A stretch of 64,000 nt of DNA from Alteromonas indica (lineage in GTDB: Bacteria > Pseudomonadota > Gammaproteobacteria > Enterobacterales > Alteromonadaceae), in contig PYVY01000011.1 in NCBI GenBank assembly GCA_003056425.1, positions 62,001 to 126,000 on the forward strand. The letters run 5' to 3'. Below are positions 8,807 through 18,314 of the stretch, in pieces. How positions within the stretch are numbered: position 1 is the stretch's first letter; each line of letters opens with the position of its first letter. A program made the position numbers and the translations under genes. The notes beneath the pieces were generated by a model. The model ran no database searches and had not been told where the DNA came from. It worked only from the letters and a program-made list of their open reading frames with translations.

Positions 8807-9760
8807 CTACGGGTTGTACTGGGACAGGGTAGACCCCTGATAAACGGCCATTAGCTTGTTAGCATATGCCGGATCAGTGGCGTAGCCTGCTTGTTGCAGC
8901 GACTGATAATAGGCCTGCGGGTTATGGCTGTTGTCCACCGCCTGCTGATAGCGCGCGCCCGAGCGAATAAAATCAACATAGTCGTTGATTGACGCTTCGA
9001 TAGAATCGTAGGCCCGAAAACCTGCTTTCTGCTTGCTGGCAATACCCTGGCTATATTCCACGGTATCCACCACAGCTTGTTTGCCCTGCCACTGGTGGTT
9101 CGCTTTTATGCCGAATAAATTGTACGACGGCGTACCTTCTCCATCGTGAATCACATATTGCCCCCAGCCGGTTTCCACTGCAGCCTGGGCGATGATCGCT
9201 TTAGGATCAGCACCAATCTCGCGTGCGGCATTTTCTGCGTGAGGGTAAAGGGCTTCAACAAAGGCTTCACGAGACTCGAACAACGGGGCTTTATAAGCTG
9301 ATGGTGTACCTTTGCTCGCTGACGCAAGCACAGACTCTCGTGCGCTGGCGACCTGCTGTTTTACCTGCAGATTAATAGATGACAGATTGCCGTCAGCACG
9401 AATGGCACTGGCAGGAGTATAATCCGGATTGTTTTGTCCCAACTGTTTGACGATGATATCGGCTAGGCCCATCCCCCCGTTGGAGGTTAAATCCACAGCC
9501 AACTGCTGGTCATGCATGTCGCGATAAAACTTAACCTGCTCGGAATTAAACGGGCTATTTTCATCAGCCAGAGCATCTTGCGCCTTACGCATTGATTTAA
9601 GCATCATTTGTACAAAGATGGCTTCAAACTGTTGCGCGGTTTCCTGCAGTGCCTGTTCATCTTCACCATTGGCGATAGCTTCACGCAATGAATTAAGACT
9701 GCCCAAATCATTTGCATTTCTGGCCATTTCTAGCTGACTGCGGGTTTGCATTGTATCCAT
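8807..9760 (-). CDS. flgJ: Rod cap / peptidoglycan hydrolase FlgJ
   Basis: Bifunctional periplasmic protein: residues about 40-100 are the rod-capping domain (QQFEAIFVQMMLKSMRKAQD), and about 165-310 form a GH73 N-acetylglucosaminidase that opens the murein for the rod. The putative catalytic Glu is E196 in QAAVETGWG, followed by the family motif YNLFGIKA. The start ATG shares its A with the flgI stop (TAATG), which points to translational coupling. The length of 317 residues is normal for two-domain FlgJ. Confidence 0.95.
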   Translation of the reverse strand: MDTMQTRSQLEMARNANDLGSLNSLREAIANGEDEQALQETAQQFEAIFVQMMLKSMRKAQDALADENSPFNSEQVKFYRDMHDQQLAVDLTSNGGMGLADIIVKQLGQNNPDYTPASAIRADGNLSSINLQVKQQVASARESVLASASKGTPSAYKAPLFESREAFVEALYPHAENAAREIGADPKAIIAQAAVETGWGQYVIHDGEGTPSYNLFGIKANHQWQGKQAVVDTVEYSQGIASKQKAGFRAYDSIEASINDYVDFIRSGARYQQAVDNSHNPQAYYQSLQQAGYATDPAYANKLMAVYQGSTLSQYNP

Positions 9761-10872
9761 TAGATCACCACCAACTCGCCGCGTAAGGCGCCCGCCTGAC
9801 GTAGTGCTTCTAAAATCGCCATTAAGTCACCGGGCGCTGCGCCCACTTCGTTTACCGCACGCACCAGTTGGTCCAGCGTGACCCCAGGTTCAAATTTAAA
9901 CATGCGGCTATCAGCCAGGTCGACATCCACAATAGACTGGGTAGTGACAACGGTATCGCCCTGCCCTAATGCATTGGGTTGGGAAACCTGCTGGTTTTCA
10001 GCAATGGTTACTGTTAACCCGCCATGGGTGATGGCGGCCGGCAATAAGCGTACATCCTGGCCGATGACAATCGTCCCGGTACGGCTGTTAATAACGACTC
10101 TGGCAGGGGCCTGACCAGGTTCAAACTCAAAGTTTTCCAGCGTGGCCAAAAAGCCTACACGCTGGCCAACATCACGTGGCGCTGAAACCCGGACTGAGGC
10201 TGCATCTAATGGGGTGGCAATGCTATACCCTTTTTCTGGCTGGGCACCAAGGCGCTCATTGATGGTATCCGCCAGACGTTTCGCGGTAGAAAAATCAGGA
10301 TAGTGTAAGTTCAATGTGAGGGTATCACCATTAGCGAAACCAGAAGGCACAGACTGCTCAACTAAAGCGCCATTAGGAATACGGCCTACGGTGGGGGTGT
10401 TAATAACAATTTTGGAACCATCCAACCCCTGTGCGCCGAAACCATTTACTATCAGGCTTCCCTGGGCAACAGCGTAGACGTTGCCATCTACCCCTTTAAG
10501 GAATGTCTGCAACAATGTCCCACCTTGTAGGCTGCTGGCTTCTCCTACCGACGATACGGTGATATCGATGCGCTGTCCGGGCTTGGTAAAGGGAGGCAGC
10601 TCTGCGTGTACGGCTACAGCTGCCACGTTTTTAATTTTCGGTTTGGTATTTGGGTCCAGGCTAATCCCAAAATTGGTTAGCATGGTACGAAAGCTTTGTT
10701 CGGTGAACGGGCTTTGCTCGCCGGTTCCGGGCAACCCCACTACCAGACCATAACCAATTAACTGATTGGCCCGCACCCCCTGAATACTGGCGACATCTTT
10801 AATTCTCTGGGCTTGTGGCTGGCTCGTAATGGTCAGACACAAGGTAAGCAATACTGCTTTTATCGCTTTCAT
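9760..10872 (-). CDS. flgI: Flagellar P-ring protein FlgI
   Basis: Forms the P-ring around the rod in the peptidoglycan layer. 370 residues with a Sec signal peptide (about 1-21, ending SQPQAQ), then [20 protein letters not shown], the FlgI hallmark. The C-terminus ends [10 protein letters not shown]. It overlaps flgJ by one base and lies 9 bp after flgH. In polar Na+-type motors the FlgT H-ring encircles the L/P rings; flgT is present here at 20713. Confidence 0.97.
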   Translation of the reverse strand: MKAIKAVLLTLCLTITSQPQAQRIKDVASIQGVRANQLIGYGLVVGLPGTGEQSPFTEQSFRTMLTNFGISLDPNTKPKIKNVAAVAVHAELPPFTKPGQRIDITVSSVGEASSLQGGTLLQTFLKGVDGNVYAVAQGSLIVNGFGAQGLDGSKIVINTPTVGRIPNGALVEQSVPSGFANGDTLTLNLHYPDFSTAKRLADTINERLGAQPEKGYSIATPLDAASVRVSAPRDVGQRVGFLATLENFEFEPGQAPARVVINSRTGTIVIGQDVRLLPAAITHGGLTVTIAENQQVSQPNALGQGDTVVTTQSIVDVDLADSRMFKFEPGVTLDQLVRAVNEVGAAPGDLMAILEALRQAGALRGELVVI

Positions 10873-10881
10873 GAGGGTTCC

Positions 10882-11562
10882 TTAAAACGGCCACAGTGAA
10901 GAGGCAAAGAACTGGGTCAACCAGCCTTTTTCCTGGGCCCGGGCAAACGTCCCGGTGCCGCTATACTGAATGCGTGCGTTAGCTACTTTGGTCGAGACAA
11001 TTTCATTTTCCGGGCTGATATCGGCGGGCCGGATAATTCCGGTAAGACGGATATATTCGTCACCCTGATTTAATGTCAGCCACTTTTCGCCGCGAATAAC
11101 CAGATTTTGATTCGGTAACACATCCACTACAGTAACTGAAATGGCCCCGCTTAAACTGTTGCGCTGGTTAGCCTGTGCATCGCCTGAGAAATCGTTTGAT
11201 GAATTAACCCCTAACTGAATAGACTGCCCGCCAATATTAATCGCTTGCCCACCCAGCCCGGTAATCGGGGCAACTTCTATACCGGTTTCTTTCGAAGTGG
11301 TGGTGCCGGCAGACTTAGTGGCATTGGTATTTTCTTCCAATGACACCGTGATAATGTCGCCCACCCGGCGCGCAGTGACGTCAGAATACAAACTGTTCGC
11401 CATGTAGGGACGAAACAGGGCGCCGTCTTCAGCTATGTGTTCGCGTGGAATATCTGGCACTACCGGAGCAAAAGACGGATCGTTGGCTTCCACAGGAGGA
11501 GCCGGCGTACTATTACAGCCAGCCAGCAATACCACACATAAAACGGACAAGAGACGACGCAT
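10882..11562 (-). CDS. flgH: Flagellar L-ring lipoprotein FlgH
   Basis: Outer-membrane L-ring subunit. 226 residues with a lipoprotein signal; lipobox LLAGC gives lipidated Cys16. The conserved body includes LYSDVTARRVGDIITVSLEE and the C-terminal ring segment ending SSLWPF. It sits between flgG and flgI with gaps of about 10 bp. Confidence 0.97.
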   Translation of the reverse strand: MRRLLSVLCVVLLAGCNSTPAPPVEANDPSFAPVVPDIPREHIAEDGALFRPYMANSLYSDVTARRVGDIITVSLEENTNATKSAGTTTSKETGIEVAPITGLGGQAINIGGQSIQLGVNSSNDFSGDAQANQRNSLSGAISVTVVDVLPNQNLVIRGEKWLTLNQGDEYIRLTGIIRPADISPENEIVSTKVANARIQYSGTGTFARAQEKGWLTQFFASSLWPF

Positions 11563-11573
11563 ACTGTTACCTG

Positions 11574-12362
11574 CTATAGCTGCTGAATAACCTGACCAAG
11601 CATTTGGTCAACCGATGAAATTACTTTCGAATTCATCTCATAAAGACGCTGACTTTCAATCAGGTTCACCAGTTCTTCGGTGACATTCACATTCGAGGTT
11701 TCCAGGGTCCCTTGAGACAGCGTGCCTAGCCCCTGTAAGCCAGGGATACCCTGAATAGGTGTTCCACTTGAAGCGGTTTCAACAAACAAGTTCTGTCCAA
11801 TCGGCTGCAAACCGGTAGGGTTGATAAAATCGGACACATTAATCTGCCCCAGCACCTGATTTTCGGCTTCCCCGCGAGTAGTTACCGAGACTTCGCCATC
11901 CTGGGAAATAGAGATTTGCTGGGCATCTTCTGGCACGGTTATCTCTGGCTGTAATAAAAAGCCCGCCCCTGAGGTGACAATCTGGCCCTGATCGTTTAGC
12001 GTAAACTGACCATTACGGGTATAAGCGATAGAGCCGTCGGGCTGTAATATTTCAAAATACCCTTTGCCCTGAATAGACATATCCAGCGAATTTTCGGTAG
12101 TCAGCAAGTTACCCTGCGTATGAGCCTTTTGCGTGGCAACCACCTTGGAACCTGCACCCAGCATCAAGCCCGAAGGGCGTTCAGTATCGGCTGAAGAGCG
12201 ACCACCCGGCTGGTTAATATTTTGATAAAGTAAATCTTCAAATACCGCACGATCTTTTTTAAAGCCTACTGTCGAGGCGTTCGCCAGGTTATTCGATACA
12301 ACTGCCACATCAGTTTGGGCAGCATCCAGGCCGGTTTTACTTATCCATAATGCTGGGTGCAT
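11574..12362 (-). CDS. flgG: Flagellar distal rod protein FlgG
   Basis: Distal rod subunit of 262 residues. It begins MHPALWISKTGLDAAQTDVA and has the rod/hook motif VVSNNLANASTVGFKKDRA (about 22-40), the mid-domain TENSLDMSIQGKGYFEI and the C-terminal NVTEELVNLIESQRLYEMNS helix. Length is the family norm. Co-directional with flgF (44 bp gap) and flgH. Confidence 0.97.
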   Translation of the reverse strand: MHPALWISKTGLDAAQTDVAVVSNNLANASTVGFKKDRAVFEDLLYQNINQPGGRSSADTERPSGLMLGAGSKVVATQKAHTQGNLLTTENSLDMSIQGKGYFEILQPDGSIAYTRNGQFTLNDQGQIVTSGAGFLLQPEITVPEDAQQISISQDGEVSVTTRGEAENQVLGQINVSDFINPTGLQPIGQNLFVETASSGTPIQGIPGLQGLGTLSQGTLETSNVNVTEELVNLIESQRLYEMNSKVISSVDQMLGQVIQQL

Positions 12363-12406
12363 AACGTACTCCTCAACCTTAAATCAAAGGCTGGTGTATT
12401 ATTTAA

Positions 12407-13150
12407 TTAAAGGATTCTCAGCAGCGCGTTACCGCGCGTTGATAATTCGTCAGCTTGTTTCATCAACTTAATTTGCATCTCGTAGTGACGCTGCAAGCTG
12501 ATCATATTCACCATTTCATCCACCGCGTTGACGTTCGAGCCTTCTACCATGCCTGAACGGACCTGCACGTTGGGGTCGGCAAACGGGATGCTGCCGTCTT
12601 TGCTGCGAAACAGACCATCGCTGCCGCGCTCAATGCTGTCTAAAGAAGGATTAACCAGTTTGAGCCGGCCAATCTCCTGCGATACATTTTCCGGGGCGCC
12701 TACTGGGCGAACCGAGATAGTGCCGTCCATAGCTATATTCAAATTATCCAATGGCACGGGCAAATAAATTGGCCCGTTATCACCTAACACTGTGTTGCCA
12801 TGCATATCCGTCAAAACCCCGTCAGCGCCCATTTGAAAACTGCCGTCGCGCGACATTGCTTCCTGACCATTTACATCCTGCAAGGCAAACCAGCCATCCC
12901 CTTGAACAGCTACATCCAGTGCCCGGCCGGTTTGCACCATGGCGCCACCTTCATAATTGTTTGAGGGACTTTCGGTCATTGAAAATACCCGGGTCGGCAA
13001 ACCTTCGCCGTAGGCCGGCATACTTCGGGCTTGTTCAAGCTGAGCTTTAAAACCAGTAGTCTGGGCATTAGCCAGATTATTGGCGCGTACACCTGTGGCA
13101 AGAAGGTCTTGCTTGGCGCCGCTTGCAGCGATATACAGAAGTTTATCCAT
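12407..13150 (-). CDS. flgF: Flagellar proximal rod protein FlgF
   Basis: Proximal rod subunit of 247 residues. It has MDKLLYIAASGAKQDLLAT at the start, the NNLANAQTTGFKAQLEQA motif, and the C-terminal VDEMVNMISLQRHYEMQIKL helix typical of rod proteins. It is the first gene of the flgFGHIJKL operon; a near-perfect RpoN promoter ends about 40 bp upstream. Confidence 0.96.
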   Translation of the reverse strand: MDKLLYIAASGAKQDLLATGVRANNLANAQTTGFKAQLEQARSMPAYGEGLPTRVFSMTESPSNNYEGGAMVQTGRALDVAVQGDGWFALQDVNGQEAMSRDGSFQMGADGVLTDMHGNTVLGDNGPIYLPVPLDNLNIAMDGTISVRPVGAPENVSQEIGRLKLVNPSLDSIERGSDGLFRSKDGSIPFADPNVQVRSGMVEGSNVNAVDEMVNMISLQRHYEMQIKLMKQADELSTRGNALLRIL

Positions 13151-13190
13151 GACTGACTTTTGACGTTTTATTGGACTAATACCTTAGGTA

Positions 13191-13208
13191 TTGCAAGGGC
13201 AGTGCCAA
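13191..13208 (-). promoter_or_regulatory. RpoN (sigma-54) promoter of the flgF operon
   Basis: On minus, TTGGCAC-TGCCC-TTGCAA contains the full consensus TGGCAC-N5-TTGCA. It lies 41 bp before the flgF ATG. Such promoters need an NtrC-type activator (FlrA/FlrC class), and these are the usual controllers of polar flagellar class II/III genes. Confidence 0.88.
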
Positions 13209-13273
13209 CAGGCTAAAAAACATCAGATAACAGAAAGAAGTATAAGGATGGCAGGATAAAACCAGTGCCTGGA

Positions 13274-13303
13274 AATAATAAAAGGGCCGCATGACGCGGC
13301 CCT
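13274..13303 (-). terminator. Terminator of the flgBCDE operon
   Basis: On minus, AGGGCCGC / GCGGCCCT forms a perfect 8-bp stem with a 5-nt loop, followed by TTTATTATTT. It lies 20 bp past the flgE stop and separates flgBCDE from the flgF operon. Confidence 0.85.
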
Positions 13304-13322
13304 AGGGCGGTGGTGTGACGTA

Positions 13323-14708
13323 TTATCGAATATTCAAAATGGTTTGGTTAAGCTGGTTATTTACCTCAAGCGCCCGAGAGTTTGCCTGGAAATTACGCTG
13401 GGCAATGATAAGGTCAATAAGCTCTGTGGTCAGGTTAACGTTGGCTTGCTCTAACGCCGACGAATTAATCTCTCCAAAGGTGCCGGTGGTTGCCTCCCCC
13501 GCCAGCGCTTCGCCTGATTCAATACTTTCTTTCCATTGCGTACTGCTTTCCTGAGTTAAGCCCTGCTCATTGGCAAAGCGCACCAGTGCCACCCGCACAA
13601 TCGGCTCAGAGGTGCCGTTGGAAAAGGTAGCCCGCACCAAACCATCAGGCCCGATGTCGATGCCAGTCAATCGTCCCACTGGCAAGCCATCCTGCTCAAG
13701 TGACGTTACTTCAAAAGAAGATGCAAATTGCGTAGGCTCATTAGGCGTCGCGTTATTTGGGTCAAGATTGAAATCAATGGTGATTTGCTGGGAGTCATCC
13801 GAGCCATTTGTCAAAACAGTGGCGCCTAAAGCTTCAGTTTGTATTTTAAAATCTGCGCGTTGTACGCCATCTGGAGATTCAATTCCTTCAAAATCGCCCC
13901 CCGCGCTAAATTTTAGTTTTGCCGCGGAAACATGATTACCGGTATTCCCGCCTACCGAGTTCAGCGCTAACGATGGATCTGAGTCGGTGCCGTCTGAGTT
14001 GGTCATATCAACCAGATTGTCGTCCACTGATGTTGCCACATACCATTCATTATCCACTGCCGGATCGCTATCTTTGATAAAGTAGTAGGTCATTACATGG
14101 CTATCACCCAGTGAGTCGTAAACAGTCACCGAGGTTGCCGCGTTATAAGTCAGCGGATCATCTGGATCAAAGGCGGCAGGGTCTAGCGCGGTATCGCTGG
14201 CCGGCAAGTTCATCCGAAGATCAACTTCGCTGGTTTGCTGCGGCGAGCCAGACGAGTCCGGAATGCGTACCGGCTCGGTCGTACTCAGAGCAACCGAGGC
14301 ACTGGTGCCATCATTGTTAACCGGAAAACCCAACAGGTTATCGCCATTACTGTTGACCACAAAATTATCTTCATCAAGCTTAAACTGACCCGCGCGGGTA
14401 AACGAGAAATCCCGCGAGGTAATTTCAGGTACAGTGGCAAAAAAACCGTTACCGGTAATCGCTAAATCCAGTGCGGTATTGGTAAATTGCAAACTACCCT
14501 GGGAAAACTGCTGGGCAACTTCCTGAGTCAAAACCCCGTCACCCACTTTGGTTTTACCACCGGCTAATAAGGACGATGCATACACATCACCAAACTCTGC
14601 CCGCGACTCTTTAAATCCAACTGTGTTAACGTTGGCGATGTTGTTTGCAGTAACATCCAAATCTTTTTGCGCGGCGGAAACACCACTTAGTGCAATGTTA
14701 AAAGACAT
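13323..14708 (-). CDS. flgE: Flagellar hook protein FlgE
   Basis: Hook subunit of 461 residues. N-terminal D0 motif MSFNIALSGVSAAQKDLDV, then TANNIANVNTVGFKESRAEF; C-terminal D0 helix LTTELIDLIIAQRNFQANSR (about 427-446). The central domain is Asp-rich, a feature of marine flagellar proteins. The SD AGGAGAAG precedes the ATG. Last gene of flgBCDE, followed by a terminator. Confidence 0.96.
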   Translation of the reverse strand: MSFNIALSGVSAAQKDLDVTANNIANVNTVGFKESRAEFGDVYASSLLAGGKTKVGDGVLTQEVAQQFSQGSLQFTNTALDLAITGNGFFATVPEITSRDFSFTRAGQFKLDEDNFVVNSNGDNLLGFPVNNDGTSASVALSTTEPVRIPDSSGSPQQTSEVDLRMNLPASDTALDPAAFDPDDPLTYNAATSVTVYDSLGDSHVMTYYFIKDSDPAVDNEWYVATSVDDNLVDMTNSDGTDSDPSLALNSVGGNTGNHVSAAKLKFSAGGDFEGIESPDGVQRADFKIQTEALGATVLTNGSDDSQQITIDFNLDPNNATPNEPTQFASSFEVTSLEQDGLPVGRLTGIDIGPDGLVRATFSNGTSEPIVRVALVRFANEQGLTQESSTQWKESIESGEALAGEATTGTFGEINSSALEQANVNLTTELIDLIIAQRNFQANSRALEVNNQLNQTILNIR

Positions 14709-14723
14709 TTTTCACTTCTCCTG

Positions 14724-15410
14724 CTAACTGCCGATCTGGATGACGTCATCAAGACTGATACTCACATCACCATCCAAATTTAAAATTACGCCCTGCCCAC
14801 TTCCGGCCAGGCTGACACTACCTACATGACGGTTCACCGCGGTAGCAATGGCTACCCCTTCGCCGTTGGCGCTTCCCGTGGCATTAACCACATACTGACC
14901 GGCGGCCAGGGGATTACCATTGGCGTCGTTACCGTCCCATTCAAACTGCACGTTACCGGCAGGCTGCGTACCCGCGTCAATGGTTTTCACTATCTCGCCA
15001 TATTGGTTTGAAATGGTGATTTTCATATCTTGTACGCTTTGGTCGTTTACCACTACACCGCTAAACCCCGCACCCTCGGCGCCCATGTAACCTACGTTAC
15101 CTTCCACTAAAACATTCTGGCCTATTAAGCTGGAGGCCTGCAGCGCTTGGTTGGATGTCATTGAAGCGGCGAAGTTTTCAAACCGTTCATTAAGATCGGT
15201 TATCCCCTCCGCCATCGAGAATGACGTCATCTGGGCAACCATCTGATCGTTGTCCACCGGTTTGGTGGGATCCTGGTGGGCCAGCTGTTCTGTCAGCAAC
15301 GAAAAGAAATCTTCCTGCGACAGTTTTTGCTCGCTGCCGTCAGCTACCTTGACTTCTTCTTCCTGCCAGTAAAGGTCGGTCATCAACCCGTTATTATTAA
15401 TCGTGTTCAC
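14724..15410 (-). CDS. flgD: Hook assembly scaffold protein FlgD
   Basis: Caps the growing hook so that FlgE can polymerise; it is not retained in the finished structure. 228 residues: the conserved N-terminal segment QEDFFSLLTEQLAHQDPTKP (about 32-51) is the FlgD signature, and a FlgD tudor/Ig-like domain follows (FEWDGNDANGNPLAAGQY). It lies 15 bp upstream of flgE and 21 bp after flgC. Confidence 0.95.
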   Translation of the reverse strand: MNTINNNGLMTDLYWQEEEVKVADGSEQKLSQEDFFSLLTEQLAHQDPTKPVDNDQMVAQMTSFSMAEGITDLNERFENFAASMTSNQALQASSLIGQNVLVEGNVGYMGAEGAGFSGVVVNDQSVQDMKITISNQYGEIVKTIDAGTQPAGNVQFEWDGNDANGNPLAAGQYVVNATGSANGEGVAIATAVNRHVGSVSLAGSGQGVILNLDGDVSISLDDVIQIGS

Positions 15411-15431
15411 GTGCGGTTCCTTGTTAACCTA

Positions 15432-15854
15432 CTACTGGCCCTGACCAAGCTGCAGTACCCGGCGGTACAGCTGTTTGGTGGTATCTGCCACTTGCACATT
15501 GGTCTCGTACGATTTCGACGCGGATAGCATGTTAGCCATCTCTTCGACAATGTTTACATTGGGCTTATATATGTAGCCGTCTCTATCGGCCATGGGATTA
15601 TTAGGGGCATACTCCACATTCAGTGGCGCATCGCTCTCTACCACCCCTTTCACTTCAACCCCGACCCCTTTGCTCTGGTAGTCAGTGGCTTTTTGTAATT
15701 CTGCTGAAAATACCGGATACCGGGCTTTATACGTTTCGCCAGCACTACTGCTGACCGTATTAGCATTGGCAATATTACTGGCTGTGGTATTCAGGCGCAG
15801 GTTTTCCGCTTCCATGCCGGTGCTGGAAATATTCATGACATTAAATAAACTCAT
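15432..15854 (-). CDS. flgC: Flagellar proximal rod protein FlgC
   Basis: Rod subunit of 140 residues, the usual size. Shows MSLFNVMNISSTGMEAENLR, the NIANANTVSS motif and C-terminal VNIVEEMANMLSASKSYETN. The start ATG overlaps the flgB stop by one base (TAATG). Confidence 0.96.
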   Translation of the reverse strand: MSLFNVMNISSTGMEAENLRLNTTASNIANANTVSSSAGETYKARYPVFSAELQKATDYQSKGVGVEVKGVVESDAPLNVEYAPNNPMADRDGYIYKPNVNIVEEMANMLSASKSYETNVQVADTTKQLYRRVLQLGQGQ

Positions 15855-16267
15855 TAACCCTGCCCTCCACTTAATGCTTTCTTCATGCCTTTAAGCTTGC
15901 TGTCTAAAAATTGTAAGGAGGCCTGATAGCGCATACCGTTTTCCAAAAATGCGTTACGCTCGGTTTGCACTTCCACCGTATTGCCATCGCCGGTATCCGG
16001 CTGGCTGGGAATACGAAATTGCAAATCAAACGGACTGGCCGAGGCTGTACCACCAATATGCTTATCGTGGGTGCGGACCATTGACGATTGCTGGTTACCC
16101 TGCGCTGACGCCATGGCTTGTTTGAAATCGATGTCTTTTGCTTTGTAGCCGGGCGTATTAGCATTTGCCAGATTACCGGCAATCACTTCCATTCGATCTT
16201 CGCGTATGTTTACCGCTTGATGATGAAAGCCGACAAGCTTGTTCAGATTGATGGCCATATTTGACAC
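15854..16267 (-). CDS. flgB: Flagellar proximal rod protein FlgB
   Basis: The proximal rod subunit nearest the MS ring, 137 residues. Contains REDRMEVIAGNLANANTPGY, the rod-family N-terminal motif, and a C-terminal helical segment. An alternative start two codons in (MAINLNK) would also work. The SD GAGGAG lies a few bases upstream. First gene of flgBCDE, directly behind an RpoN promoter. Confidence 0.95.
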   Translation of the reverse strand: MSNMAINLNKLVGFHHQAVNIREDRMEVIAGNLANANTPGYKAKDIDFKQAMASAQGNQQSSMVRTHDKHIGGTASASPFDLQFRIPSQPDTGDGNTVEVQTERNAFLENGMRYQASLQFLDSKLKGMKKALSGGQG

Positions 16268-16288
16268 TCCTCATTTACAGGCTGAATA

Positions 16289-16306
16289 CTGCAAATGAGG
16301 TGCCAA
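16289..16306 (-). promoter_or_regulatory. RpoN (sigma-54) promoter of flgBCDE
   Basis: On minus, TTGGCAC-CTCAT-TTGCAG matches TGGCAC-N5-TTGCA completely. The -12 element ends about 20 bp before the flgB ATG, and the promoter lies between cheR and flgB, so flgB can be transcribed independently of the chemotaxis genes. Confidence 0.88.
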
Positions 16307-16339
16307 TGTTTTTTTGACGTCAATGAAGGTGTTGAATTT

Positions 16340-17173
16340 TCAGGATTTTCGTTGGTAATAGAGCCCGGGTGGGCACTTTTCCATAGTGAATAACTCGCTG
16401 GCAGCCCCAATGGATTCTGACGCGCCGAGGAAAAGAATGCCGCCGGGTTGCAGCTGGGCGGCAATTTGTTGCAGGATGCGCTGTTTAATTTCCGGCGCGA
16501 AGTAAATTAACACATTGCGACAAAATACAATGTCCAGACGGCCCTGACCGGCATAGCTGTGTAACAGATTGAGCGAGCGAAAACTTACCATACGCCTGAC
16601 CGGGGCAATCACCTGCATCTGACCACTAGAATGAGGCGTAAAAAACTGCTCTCGGCGCGCAGCAGAAAGCCCGCGGGCAAGAGATAGTTCGTCATATAAG
16701 CCGGATTCACAGCGGGTTAGCATATTGGCCGACAAATCGGTGGCCACTATTTCTACCCCTTGCGCAAAGGCGCCAGGTTTTTGCCGCTGATACTCTAGTA
16801 CCGACATTGCAATGGAATAGGGCTCCTGGCCTGACGAGCAAGCCGCACTCCAGATACGAATACGTTTATTTTTGGTCGCCAAACTGGGAAGTAAGGATTG
16901 CTTGAGCATATCGAACGGATAACTATCCCGAAACCACAACGTCTCATTCGTGGTCATAGCATCAATGACACTTTGCAATAGCGCCCGATTACTATTCGCG
17001 ATAGTGGCTGCAATCAAATCGTCAATAGCATTGTATTCGTACTGATATAGCAAAGGCGACAACCGACTACGCACCAGATATTGCTTGTTGTCGCCCAGCA
17101 CAATACCGCACTGTTGCTCTAGAAACTGTCCGAACTGCTGATAGCGCTGGGGCGAAACGTCTTTAACTTTCAA
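16340..17173 (-). CDS. cheR: Chemotaxis methyltransferase CheR
   Basis: Transfers methyl groups from S-adenosylmethionine to glutamates of chemoreceptors. 277 residues: an N-terminal all-alpha CheR_N domain (about 5-65), the motif TTNETLWFRD (74-83), then the SAM-binding WSAACSSGQEPYSIAM (108-123) and the FCRNVLIYF motif. It sits between cheV and flgBCDE, as in Vibrio and related genera. Only 15 bp separate it from cheV, so the two are probably co-transcribed. Confidence 0.96.
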   Translation of the reverse strand: MKVKDVSPQRYQQFGQFLEQQCGIVLGDNKQYLVRSRLSPLLYQYEYNAIDDLIAATIANSNRALLQSVIDAMTTNETLWFRDSYPFDMLKQSLLPSLATKNKRIRIWSAACSSGQEPYSIAMSVLEYQRQKPGAFAQGVEIVATDLSANMLTRCESGLYDELSLARGLSAARREQFFTPHSSGQMQVIAPVRRMVSFRSLNLLHSYAGQGRLDIVFCRNVLIYFAPEIKQRILQQIAAQLQPGGILFLGASESIGAASELFTMEKCPPGLYYQRKS

Positions 17174-17188
17174 CTGCAGCAGGCTCCA

Positions 17189-18112
17189 CTACGCTTCCAC
17201 CAACCATTTTTGTACCGCCGTAGCCAGCTCGTCAGGGTGAAACTTAGCGATAAAGTCGTCGGCCCCCACTTTTTTCACCATGGCCTGGTTAAATACGCCG
17301 CTTAAGGAGGTATGTAATACCACATGCAGTTTTTGTAGCTCCGGCGTATTTTTAATTTCAGCGGTCAGCGTGTAGCCATCCATTTCCGGCATCTCAATAT
17401 CTGAAACCAAAACACCTACCCGATCGGTAACATCACCTGTCTCGGCTGCAATTTCTTTAAGCCGCTTGAGCGCCTCAAGGCCATTTTTTGCCACTTCTAT
17501 TTCAAGGCCCAGGGTCGTCAACGCTTTTTTCACCTGGCTACGGGCAACCGACGAATCATCAGCGATAAAGATAATTTTATTTTCGCTACCGGTTACGGTC
17601 AATGAAGAGGCTACCTCTGCGCTGACCTCTGCGTTTAGTGGCGAAATTTCATTCAGGATTTTTTCGACATCCAGAATTTCTATTAGCTCGTTATCCATTT
17701 CCGTCACTGCTGTCAGATAGCTGGCGCGGCCGGTGCCTTGCGGGGGCGGCATAATGGCGTCCCAGTTAGTATTGATAATGCGTTCGACCGCACCTACCAA
17801 AAAGCCCTGTACTGAGCGGTTGTACTCCGCAATAACAATGAAAGCGTTTTCCAAGTTCTCTATTTTACGCCCACCGGTAGCCATACTTAAATCGATAACA
17901 GAAATCGTCTGGCCGCGGATATGGGCTACGCCGCGCACCAAGGCGTTAAGTTTGGGAATAGAGGTCAATGGCGGGCATTGCAGCACTTCGCGTACTTTAA
18001 ATACATTGATCCCGAAACGTTGGCGTCCATTTAAGCGAAACAGCAACAGCTCCAGTCGGTTTTGCCCTACCAACTGGGTACGTTGGTTGACCGAATCGAG
18101 AATACCAGACAT
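17189..18112 (-). CDS. cheV: Chemotaxis coupling protein CheV
   Basis: CheW-receiver hybrid. The first domain (about 20-165) couples receptors to CheA, and the second (about 178-305) is a phosphorylatable receiver with acidic pair D185/D186 and phospho-acceptor D238 in LVSDIEMPEMDG. 307 residues is the family size. The SD GAGGTGAT precedes the ATG. Divergent from flgA; a possible RpoN site lies just upstream. Confidence 0.95.
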   Translation of the reverse strand: MSGILDSVNQRTQLVGQNRLELLLFRLNGRQRFGINVFKVREVLQCPPLTSIPKLNALVRGVAHIRGQTISVIDLSMATGGRKIENLENAFIVIAEYNRSVQGFLVGAVERIINTNWDAIMPPPQGTGRASYLTAVTEMDNELIEILDVEKILNEISPLNAEVSAEVASSLTVTGSENKIIFIADDSSVARSQVKKALTTLGLEIEVAKNGLEALKRLKEIAAETGDVTDRVGVLVSDIEMPEMDGYTLTAEIKNTPELQKLHVVLHTSLSGVFNQAMVKKVGADDFIAKFHPDELATAVQKWLVEA

Positions 18113-18150
18113 ACATCACCTCAAAATAAATAAAAATCGGGCATGAACAT

Positions 18151-18169
18151 TGCGTTTAGACTGCCACAA
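18151..18169 (-). promoter_or_regulatory. Possible RpoN promoter for cheV-cheR
   Basis: On minus, TGGCAG-TCTAA-ACGCA keeps the essential GG-N10-GC spacing but has weaker half-sites than the flgB and flgF promoters. It lies about 40 bp before the cheV start, which fits a transcription start in between. Confidence 0.45.
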
Positions 18170-18314
18170 CGAAACACGGATTGAAATCGCCAAAAAAGTG
18201 ACACCGTATTTCGCCGCATACGCTACTCTACTAAGCATAGACAACATGAGCACAAACGAACATGAAAATATGTACGCAATATCAGGCGCTTTTTATCGCC
18301 CCGGATCGTTTTTG

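Noticed and set aside
8278..8832. 184-codon frame antisense to flgK
   Set aside because: Shadow frame of a well-conserved gene with no ribosome site or promoter; similar long shadows occur opposite purL (24623-25135) and dnaE.
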